Shown: piece after piece, positions 1 through 5,280 of the stretch
How the letters are laid out: the number at the start of each line of letters is the position of its first letter
How positions within the stretch are numbered: the first letter of the stretch is position 1
Source: an uncultured Comamonadaceae bacterium
GTDB lineage: Bacteria > Pseudomonadota > Gammaproteobacteria > Burkholderiales > Burkholderiaceae_C
Length of the DNA stretch: 5,280 bases
Assembly (NCBI GenBank): GCA_937871735.1
Contig: CALMOI010000148.1
Span: 1 to 5,280, forward strand
Reading direction: 5' to 3'
Program-made: the position numbers and the translations under genes
The notes under the pieces: model-generated
Databases searched by the model: none
Told to the model about the DNA's origin: nothing
The model's input: only the letters and a program-made list of their open reading frames with translations

Positions 1-514
1 AACGCTCTTCCTGAGGTAGCTCTGAATAAAAATTTTGTACGAGATCAGCTAGGTAACGAGCTTTCGACAGTGGCTCCCATTTTCTTGGCCCGGAGATGTG
101 TCGAAATCCTAAGTATTTCAATACGTCACGACGCTGTCCAAAGCAGAAGCAAGAAACTTCGGTGGGCTTGAATGTGGCTTGGGCTACCAGCTCACGTAGC
201 GTGGGTGTTAATTGCTCAGGTGGTACTAAGCCACTCAGCACACGTAAAGCGGCCAGTCGTCGATTTCCCTCTACCACCACGTACCGTCCGGTCGTACTAA
301 GGCTAGGTACTACAAGTAAAGGCTCGCCAGGAAAGAAGTCGTGGTTGCCAATGGATCCGACCAGTTCGTCTAGATTTTCCTGTTCCATCATCCTGCGCAT
401 GGCATGCGCTTCGGTTTGTTCGCCGCTGGCAGTAATGTCGAGAAAGCGAGGATTTTCCGGGTCGAAGTCCAGTAGATCTACTTTGATGGGGATGGGTGAC
501 GTCGGTGTGGTCAT
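1..514 (-). CDS. ParB/Srx-fold N-terminal domain protein, partial (C-terminus beyond left edge)
   Basis: Reading leftwards from the ATG at 514-512 gives 171 codons with no stop before the window edge, so the gene is 3'-truncated here. The start is well supported by an AAGGA ribosome binding site 7 bases upstream. Residues 16-24 (DFDPENPRF) resemble the first conserved box of ParB-type N-terminal domains. Residues 63-91 hold a GEPLLVV strand followed by VVVEGNRRLAALR, the counterpart of the ParB GERRxxA nucleotide-binding box, with Asn replacing Glu. Residues 136-157 (GFRHISGPRKW then a KARYLADL helix) look like the start of the following helical part. True ParB proteins bind CTP and segregate DNA; stand-alone relatives with this box are common beside restriction and defence genes, with unclear roles. 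There is no ParA neighbour in view, so chromosome partition is unlikely. The gene uses TTA and CTA codons and is about 51% GC, unlike its neighbours, which suggests separate acquisition. The fold call is fairly firm; the function is unknown. Confidence 0.8.
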   Translation of the reverse strand, partial: MTTPTSPIPIKVDLLDFDPENPRFLDITASGEQTEAHAMRRMMEQENLDELVGSIGNHDFFPGEPLLVVPSLSTTGRYVVVEGNRRLAALRVLSGLVPPEQLTPTLRELVAQATFKPTEVSCFCFGQRRDVLKYLGFRHISGPRKWEPLSKARYLADLVQNFYSELPQEER

Positions 515-521
515 GAGAGAG

Positions 522-526
522 TCCTT
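522..526 (-). promoter_or_regulatory. Shine-Dalgarno of the ParB-like gene
   Basis: On the minus strand the sequence AAGGA lies 7 bases before the ATG at 514-512, inside the purine-rich stretch GACAGGAAAGGA. This strong site fixes the start of the ParB-like gene and contrasts with the plus-strand restriction gene, which has no such site. Confidence 0.75.
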
Positions 527-612
527 TCCTGTCTGAGCTTAACGCCTGCTGCGGGTCGGGCAAAATCGTAGCGGCCTCGTTGTCCTGTTTTTGAGCTTCC
601 CTTTGCCTGTCT
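523..612. repeat. Imperfect short direct repeats in the divergent region
   Basis: CCTTTCCTGTCT at 523-534 recurs as CCTTTGCCTGTCT at 600-612, differing by one inserted G. The heptamer TGAGCTT also occurs twice, at 534-540 and 592-598, once after and once before the longer element. The left copy overlaps the Shine-Dalgarno of the ParB-like gene. The pairs could be paired operator half-sites or a decayed duplication. At this length, chance similarity in pyrimidine-rich DNA cannot be excluded. Confidence 0.35.
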
Positions 613-641
613 TGACCACCCCCTATCCAGCCGTTTTTTGT

Positions 642-3600
642 ATGACTCCCCAAGACTTCATCGCCAAATGGGGCCTTGGCGGCCCGGCCCACGACCTGAA
701 CGAAGAGCAGGGCGCGCAAAGCCACTTTTTGGACTTGTGCGAGCTGCTGGACGTGCCCAAGCCCGGCAGCGCCAGCGACTACCGCTTTGAAGAAAAAAGC
801 AAGCTGATTGGTGGCCGCACCGGCTATGCCGACGTGTTCATGCGCGGTGTGTTCGCGTGGGAAAACAAAGCACCCGGCAAAAATTTGGATGCGGCGCTCA
901 AGCAATTGCTGAGCTACAGCTTGGCGCTGGACAACCCGCCGTTGCTGGTGGTGTGCGACCGCCTGACGCTGCGCCTGCACACCCAGTTCACCGGCTACCC
1001 CAGCGAAACCCACACCGTGCAGTTGGCCGAGCTGAGCGACCCGGCCAAGCGTGCGCTGCTGCGCCGCATCTGGACTGATCCCCACAGTTTCCGCCCCCGG
1101 CGCTCTAGCCGCGACATCACCGAAACGGCGGCCAAGAGCTTTGCCACGCTGGCCGAGCAGCTGCGTGGCCGCGATCACCACCCTGACAAAGTGGCGCACT
1201 TCTTGACCCAGTGCCTGTTTTGCTTCTTTGCCGAAGACGTGGGCTTGCTGCCGGGGCGCATGTTTGAGCGGCTGGTGAGCAACCGCCACCTGAGCAGCGA
1301 GCGGCTGACGGTGGGGCTGGCGAATTTGTTCACGGTGATGCGCGATGGCGGCCTGTACGGCGTGGACGACATCCCGTGGTTCAACGGCGGGCTGTTCAAG
1401 CAAATCGACGTGCCCCGGCTGGAGATTTTGGACATCACCGAACTGCGCAATGCCGCCGCGCTGAACTGGAGCGCGATTGACGTGTCGATTTTCGGCACCC
1501 TGTTTGAGCGCGGTCTTGACCCGGCCAAGCGCAGCCAGTTGGGCGCGCATTACACCGACCCGACCACCATTGAACGCATCATTGACCCGGTGCTGCGCCG
1601 CCCTTTGCAAGAGGCGTGGGCGCAGGCGGCGGAGCAAATTCAGGCGCTGCTGCTCAAAAGCCGCCGCCGCACGGACAAGGCTTTCCGCGATGCCAACGCC
1701 GTGTTCGTTGCGTGGTTGGACAAGCTGGCGGCGTTTCGGGTGCTAGACCCGGCGTGCGGCAGTGGCAACTTCTTGTTCTTGGCCCTGAAGTGCCTGAAAG
1801 ACTTGGAGCTGGCGACGCACCTGCACGCCGCCACGCTGGGGCTGGATCGGCAAACCGACTTGGTGACGGGGCCACACAACGTACTGGGCATTGAATTGAA
1901 CGAGTACGCCGCCGAGCTGGCACGGGTCACGGTGTGGATCGGCGAGCTGCAATGGCGGCAGGCGCACGGCTACGAATTCAAGCAAAGCCCGGTGCTGGAA
2001 CCGCTTGATCACATCGAATGCCGCGATGCCTTGCTGGTGGCCTCGAAAACGGGTTGGTACGAGGCAGCGTGGCCTCAGACCGATGTGGCGATAGGCAACC
2101 CGCCGTTTTTGGGCGGCAGCAAAAAGCGCCGCGAGTTGGGCGACGACTACTTCAACGCCCTGCGCACCGTGTATGCGGGCCGCGTGCCGGGCGGGGCGGA
2201 TTTGGTGTGCTACTGGTTTGAGCGGGCGCGGGTGGCGATCAGCGCCGCCACCTTGAGCCGTGCGGGTTTGGTTGCCACGCAAGCGGTGCGCGCTGGTTCT
2301 AACCGCGTGGTGCTCACGGCCTTGGCGGACAGTGACATCCCGATTTTTGCGGCTTGGGGCGACCAGCCTTGGGTGAACGAAGGCGCGGCGGTGCGGGTGT
2401 CGGTGGTGTGTTTTGGTGCCAGCAGCCAAATCCCCACGCTCGACGATCAACCCGTGACGCACATCAGCGCCAACTTGGGCAGCAGCGACAACGCGGACAT
2501 GACCACCGCGCTCTTGTTGCCTGAAAACGCCGCTGCCAGCTTTGAAGGCACCAAAAAATACGGCGACTTTGACATTCCGGGCCACCTGGCGCGCCAGTGG
2601 CTGGTGCTGCCCAACCCGAATGGCCAATCGAATGCGCTGGTGGTGAAACCTTGGCGCAACGGGCAAGACCTGACGCGGCGGCCCAGCGACACGTGGGTGG
2701 TGGACTTTGGCACGTCGATGGATTTGGCCAGCGCCATCTTGTTTGAAGCCCCGTTCACCCACGTTGAACGCGCCGTGAAGCCTGCCCGTGCCCGGATGAA
2801 AACTACCGTTGCCACCCATTGGTGGTTGCATGAACGTCCTCGCGCATCGCTGCGTCAGGCACTGAAGGCGCTGCCCCGGTATATCGCAACCACGCGAGTC
2901 GCCAAACATCGCATCTTCGTCTTTTTGGATGCCAGTGTGTTGCCTGACACCCGGTTGAACTTGGTGGCCCGTGCTGACGATGTCACGTTCGGCTTGCTCA
3001 GCTCGCGGATGCACGAGGTGTGGTCGCTGGCGCAAGCGTCTATGCATGGCGTGGGCAACGACCCCACGTACAACGCCAAATCCTGCTTTGAAACCTTCCC
3101 CTTCCCGCTGGGCTTGACCCCGGCAGACACCGCCCATCAGCGCACCGAGGCATTGCCGTGTGGCGCGTTGATCCCCGCTGACTTGCCCCACACTCCGATG
3201 CAGGTTGGGGCACAGCGGGTGTCGGGGGCGATTTCGGAGCCGCAGGCTCATGAGCCCTCGGCATCCGCTGCGCCCCAGCCGGGCCAGAGCACACCCGCCG
3301 CGAAAAAAACCAAAACCAAGGGCAAAGCCCAACTCCCCACCCCCGAACTTGCCTCTTTGCACACCATCGCCGAACGCATCGCCATCGCCGCCAAGCGCCT
3401 GAACGACCTGCGCGAAGAATGGCTCAACCCGTCCGGCTGGACGCGCCGCGTGCCCGATGTGGTGCCGCTGGGCATGAGCACCTCGCCGTACCCCGACCGC
3501 ATCGAACCGCGCCCCGGCCTGAGCGAGGCTGACCTCAAAGCCCTGCAACAGCGCACCTTGACGCAGCTCTACAACCTGCGCCCAACCTGGTTGGTCATGG

Positions 3601-3728
3601 CGCATCAAACGCTGGATGCCGCCGTCGCCGCCGCCTACGAGTGGCCCGACTACAGCCCCGAAACCTCGGACGCGGCCATCTTGCAACACCTGCTGGCCTT
3701 GAACCAAGAGCGCGCCGCACCCGCTTAA
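642..3728 (+). CDS. MmeI-like (type IIL) restriction-modification protein with fused endonuclease and N6-adenine methyltransferase
   Basis: This 1028-residue protein should recognise a specific DNA site, methylate adenine with S-adenosylmethionine and cut unmodified DNA. Near the N-terminus D64, nine residues, then E74-N-K76 form the D-X9-ExK nuclease motif as placed in MmeI, followed by a KNLDAALKQLL helix. Residues about 155-290 are a helical connector containing FFAEDVGLLP and the GTLFERGLDP segment. Residues 301-307 (GAHYTDP) are methyltransferase motif X, 367-377 (VLDPACGSGNF) motif I, and 486-489 (NPPF) the catalytic motif IV, the order of gamma-class adenine methyltransferases. Residues about 600-820, ending FETFPFP, are the likely target recognition part. 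A Pro/Ala/Lys-rich stretch (about 827-905) precedes the helical C-terminus. I chose ATG 642 because MTPQDFIAKW is where relatives I know begin; an in-frame TTG at 591 would add 17 unconserved residues, and neither start has a clear ribosome binding site. It is slightly longer than MmeI (about 920 residues). No frameshift is visible, so it is probably active. Confidence 0.9.
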   Translation: MTPQDFIAKWGLGGPAHDLNEEQGAQSHFLDLCELLDVPKPGSASDYRFEEKSKLIGGRTGYADVFMRGVFAWENKAPGKNLDAALKQLLSYSLALDNPPLLVVCDRLTLRLHTQFTGYPSETHTVQLAELSDPAKRALLRRIWTDPHSFRPRRSSRDITETAAKSFATLAEQLRGRDHHPDKVAHFLTQCLFCFFAEDVGLLPGRMFERLVSNRHLSSERLTVGLANLFTVMRDGGLYGVDDIPWFNGGLFKQIDVPRLEILDITELRNAAALNWSAIDVSIFGTLFERGLDPAKRSQLGAHYTDPTTIERIIDPVLRRPLQEAWAQAAEQIQALLLKSRRRTDKAFRDANAVFVAWLDKLAAFRVLDPACGSGNFLFLALKCLKDLELATHLHAATLGLDRQTDLVTGPHNVLGIELNEYAAELARVTVWIGELQWRQAHGYEFKQSPVLEPLDHIECRDALLVASKTGWYEAAWPQTDVAIGNPPFLGGSKKRRELGDDYFNALRTVYAGRVPGGADLVCYWFERARVAISAATLSRAGLVATQAVRAGSNRVVLTALADSDIPIFAAWGDQPWVNEGAAVRVSVVCFGASSQIPTLDDQPVTHISANLGSSDNADMTTALLLPENAAASFEGTKKYGDFDIPGHLARQWLVLPNPNGQSNALVVKPWRNGQDLTRRPSDTWVVDFGTSMDLASAILFEAPFTHVERAVKPARARMKTTVATHWWLHERPRASLRQALKALPRYIATTRVAKHRIFVFLDASVLPDTRLNLVARADDVTFGLLSSRMHEVWSLAQASMHGVGNDPTYNAKSCFETFPFPLGLTPADTAHQRTEALPCGALIPADLPHTPMQVGAQRVSGAISEPQAHEPSASAAPQPGQSTPAAKKTKTKGKAQLPTPELASLHTIAERIAIAAKRLNDLREEWLNPSGWTRRVPDVVPLGMSTSPYPDRIEPRPGLSEADLKALQQRTLTQLYNLRPTWLVMAHQTLDAAVAAAYEWPDYSPETSDAAILQHLLALNQERAAPA

Positions 3729-3754
3729 GCCCGCGTTCATGCCGCCGTCGCACC

Positions 3755-4168
3755 ATGACGGACATGACAAACGCAATCATCACAACTTCATGGGTTTGGG
3801 CACTGTCGGCGCTGCTGAGCACGGCGGCGCTTGCGGCTGACACTTCGCCCGCTGCGCAATTGGCGCATTGGCAGGCGCAAGCCGGTGGCACGGCCAGCGC
3901 TGAGCGCGGCGGCTTGTTCTTCGCGGCCAAGCATGGCGGGGAATGGAGCTGCGCCTCGTGCCACGGCGCGCCGCCGACCAAGGCCAGCAAACACGCATCC
4001 ACCGGCAAGGTGATAGAGCCACTGGCTCCCGCCTTCAACCCGACGCGCTTCACCGACACGGCCAAGGTGGACAAGTGGCTGCGCCGCAATTGCAAAGACG
4101 TGCTGACGCGCGAGTGCAGCGCCGCTGAAAAAGCCGACGTGCTGGCCTACTTGGTGAGCTTGAAATGA
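3755..4168 (+). CDS. shp: SHP-type monohaem cytochrome c (DUF1924), periplasmic
   Basis: This 137-residue precursor has a signal peptide: a hydrophobic core at about 12-24 and an ALA|AD cleavage site after residue 27. The mature protein would have about 110 residues, the usual size of sphaeroides haem protein (SHP). C66-A-S-C69-H70 is the single covalent haem site. C113 and C121, eight residues apart in the RNC...REC segment, match the disulfide pair of SHP, and N112 just before C113 is the likely counterpart of the unusual asparagine axial ligand, which leaves the haem on reduction so that O2 or NO can bind. The GKVIEPLAPAFNPTRFTD segment is also typical of the family. The start at ATG 3755 is preferred; ATG 3764 is in frame and would also leave a signal peptide. 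No ribosome binding site is visible. The gene begins 26 bp after the restriction gene and its stop overlaps the next start (ATGA). The ligand assignment is by recalled similarity, not alignment. Confidence 0.9.
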   Translation: MTDMTNAIITTSWVWALSALLSTAALAADTSPAAQLAHWQAQAGGTASAERGGLFFAAKHGGEWSCASCHGAPPTKASKHASTGKVIEPLAPAFNPTRFTDTAKVDKWLRRNCKDVLTRECSAAEKADVLAYLVSLK

Positions 4169-4647
4169 GCCGCCGAGTCTGGTTCCCGCTGCGCGCCGGG
4201 TTGATCGCGCTGGGTTTGAGCTGCATCAGTTGGGCGGCGCAGGCCGAGGGCGGACACATGCCCAACGTCACGCCGCTGCCCAAGTACACGCAAGAATGCG
4301 CCGCCTGCCACGTGGCTTACCCGCCGGGCTTGCTGCCCGCGCCATCGTGGCAACGCATCATGGGGCGGCTGGACAAGCACTACGGCACCGATGCCTCGCT
4401 CGACGCGGCCAGCGTGCAGCAAATCAGCGGCTGGTTGCAGGCCAACGCAGGCACTTCGCGGCGCGGGCGTGAGGAGCCGCCACAAGATCGCATCACCCGC
4501 TCGGCTTGGTTTGTGCGCGAACACGACGAAGTGCCCGCCAACGTTTGGAAGCGCGCCAGCATCAAAAGCGCCGCCAACTGCGCCGCCTGCCACAGCGGGG
4601 CCGCGCAAGGCAACTACAGCGAACACGGCGTTCGCATTCCGTCATGA
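4165..4647 (+). CDS. Dihaem cytochrome c (DHC family), periplasmic partner of SHP
   Basis: The 160-residue precursor starts with MSRR, has a hydrophobic stretch at about 10-25 and an AQA|EG cleavage site after residue 27, so the mature protein is periplasmic. Two haem attachment sites are present, both CAACH, at 45-49 and 139-143. H31, H72, H120 and H154 are candidates for the distal ligands; which are used cannot be told here. The segment PSWQRIMGRLDKHYG after the first site and the SAANCAACH ending fit the dihaem cytochrome c family found next to SHP genes, where DHC is the electron donor to SHP. The ATG at 4165 overlaps the SHP stop as ATGA, and the TGA at 4645 overlaps the next start the same way, so the three proteins are probably translationally coupled. 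A cysteine at residue 20 lies in the signal peptide but lacks a good lipobox, so a lipoprotein is unlikely. Confidence 0.9.
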   Translation: MSRRVWFPLRAGLIALGLSCISWAAQAEGGHMPNVTPLPKYTQECAACHVAYPPGLLPAPSWQRIMGRLDKHYGTDASLDAASVQQISGWLQANAGTSRRGREEPPQDRITRSAWFVREHDEVPANVWKRASIKSAANCAACHSGAAQGNYSEHGVRIPS

Positions 4648-5280
4648 GCACGCGCCGCATGGTGGATGCGCCCACGCGCATGTTTCACTGGCTGTTGGCG
4701 CTGAGCTTTGTGGGGGCTTATCTCACGGCAGACGGGGAACGTTGGCGACTGGCGCACATCAGCTTGGGCTATACGATGGCCGGGCTACTGGTGTTTCGGG
4801 TGCTGTGGGGGCTGCTGGGGCCGCGCCATGTGCGACTGGCGGTGCTGGGGCGCAAGCTGCAAGGCTGGCCCGCGTGGTTGCAAGGCTTGAAGGCGGGGCA
4901 ACCCAACGGGCGGCAGGCGCAAAACCTGTTGCTGGCCACTTGTGTGGTGGCCTTGCTGGCGCTGATTGCACCGCTGAGCCTGAGCGGCTACGGCGTGTAC
5001 CAAGACTGGACGGGCGAGTGGCTTGAAGACATCCACGAACTGCTGGGCAACGCCATGCTGGCACTGGTGCTGGGCCACTTGGGCTTGATTGCCCTGTTGA
5101 GCGCACTGCGCCGCCAGAACTTAGCCCGCCCGATGGTGACGGGTCATGCCGACGGTTCTGGCCCCGATGTGGTGCAGCGCAACCACGGCTGGCTGGCCTT
5201 GTTGTTGCTGGTCGCCGTGGTGAGCTTTTGGGGCTGGCAATGGCAGCAAGCACCGGTTACAACTGCTGCTGGCGCTGCGA
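4644..5280 (+). CDS. Membrane cytochrome b (b561 / Ni-Fe hydrogenase cytochrome b type), partial at right edge
   Basis: From the ATG at 4644 the frame stays open for 212 codons to the window end, so the C-terminus is missing. The N-terminus (VDAPTRMFHW, residues 7-16) is the classic opening of bacterial cytochrome b561 and hydrogenase cytochrome b subunits. Membrane helices are visible at about 13-28, 38-58, 94-114 and 130-152. H15, H38, H131 (in EDIHELLGN) and H145 (in LVLGHLG) are candidate ligands for two b haems. A fifth hydrophobic stretch at about 182-197 follows a loop and lies beyond the usual four-helix core; what comes after it is outside the window. Such a protein would oxidise quinol in the inner membrane and pass electrons to the periplasmic DHC. 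It is the third gene of the SHP-DHC-cytochrome b set, joined to DHC by an ATGA overlap, which supports one transcript and matched amounts. Confidence 0.88.
   Translation, partial: MSTRRMVDAPTRMFHWLLALSFVGAYLTADGERWRLAHISLGYTMAGLLVFRVLWGLLGPRHVRLAVLGRKLQGWPAWLQGLKAGQPNGRQAQNLLLATCVVALLALIAPLSLSGYGVYQDWTGEWLEDIHELLGNAMLALVLGHLGLIALLSALRRQNLARPMVTGHADGSGPDVVQRNHGWLALLLLVAVVSFWGWQWQQAPVTTAAGAA

Larger units (their letters stand above)
515..641. promoter_or_regulatory. Divergent intergenic region between ParB-like and restriction-modification genes
   Basis: This 127-base stretch lies between two divergent starts and must carry the promoters for both unless transcription enters from elsewhere. I see no convincing sigma70 promoter. 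On the plus strand TTAACG (539-544) followed 16 bases later by CAAAAT (561-566) is a weak candidate. TTGACC (612-617) is a good -35 match, but its only nearby -10-like hexamer, TTGTAT (638-643), is 20 bases away and overlaps the ATG. On the minus strand a TACGAT hexamer near 565-570 could be a -10 but lacks a good -35. The promoter assignment is inference from gene layout only. Confidence 0.35.

Noticed and set aside
96..536. A 146-codon plus-strand open frame at the left end
   Set aside because: It lies antisense to the ParB-like gene, which has a Shine-Dalgarno and recognisable motifs. The plus-strand product is Ser/Arg-rich with no recognisable domain.
303..1637. A 444-codon minus-strand open frame spanning the divergent region and the start of the restriction gene
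   Set aside because: It overlaps two well-supported genes, has low-complexity Gln/Ala/Arg/His composition and no family resemblance. It is a shadow frame.
3303..3309. A run of seven A in the restriction gene as a possible phase-variation or frameshift site
   Set aside because: It is read AAA AAA ACC, which is not in register for the usual -1 slippery heptamer, and the run is short. It simply encodes part of the lysine-rich linker, and a slip would only truncate the protein.
3739..3754. The ATG at 3739 as the start of a small gene before SHP
   Set aside because: It is out of frame with SHP, has no ribosome binding site, and its product shows no recognisable feature.
1743..3776. A 677-codon open frame on the minus strand, antisense to the restriction gene
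   Set aside because: Its protein is rich in Arg, Gly, His and Gln with no recognisable motif, typical of an antisense frame kept open by GC-rich codon bias. The plus strand carries intact methyltransferase motifs over the same bases.
1..5280. CRISPR arrays, tRNA or rRNA genes, insertion sequence ends and attachment sites
   Set aside because: I saw no regularly spaced repeats, no cloverleaf-like segments, no transposase reading frame and no flanking inverted or direct repeats that would support any of these.

Overview
The window looks like part of a GC-rich betaproteobacterial chromosome, probably a Comamonadaceae/Burkholderiales type. That guess rests on strong CTG/GCC/GGC codon bias on the right and on the proteins resembling families I associate with that group; I could not run a search. 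The window holds one edge of a defence-type region followed directly by a small haem-protein operon.

Layout: (1) Bases 1-514, minus strand: the N-terminal 171 residues of a ParB/Srx-fold protein that runs off the left edge. Its DNA is about 51% GC by hand count over bases 1-480. (2) Bases 515-641: a short divergent intergenic region with a small imperfect direct repeat and a clear Shine-Dalgarno for the minus-strand gene. (3) Bases 642-3728, plus strand: a 1028-residue single-chain restriction-modification protein of the MmeI/type IIL kind. It has a D-X9-ExK nuclease motif near the N-terminus, then a gamma-class N6-adenine methyltransferase, a presumed target recognition region and a helical C-terminus. 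(4) Bases 3755-5280, plus strand: three tightly packed genes for a SHP-type monohaem cytochrome c (DUF1924), a dihaem cytochrome c (DHC) and a membrane cytochrome b (b561/hydrogenase cytochrome b type). The cytochrome b gene is cut by the right edge. Both junctions between these three genes are ATGA start/stop overlaps.

How they work together: the restriction-modification gene should be self-contained for cutting and protective methylation, and the divergent ParB-like gene probably belongs to the same or a neighbouring defence cluster. The three cytochromes form a recognisable electron-transfer module. Cytochrome b would take electrons from the quinol pool, DHC would carry them in the periplasm, and SHP would be the terminal ligand-binding haem protein (O2, NO or a related small molecule; the physiological substrate is not settled). 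The restriction gene ends only 26 bp before the SHP start with no visible terminator, so the cytochrome operon either reads through from it or has a promoter inside its 3' end.
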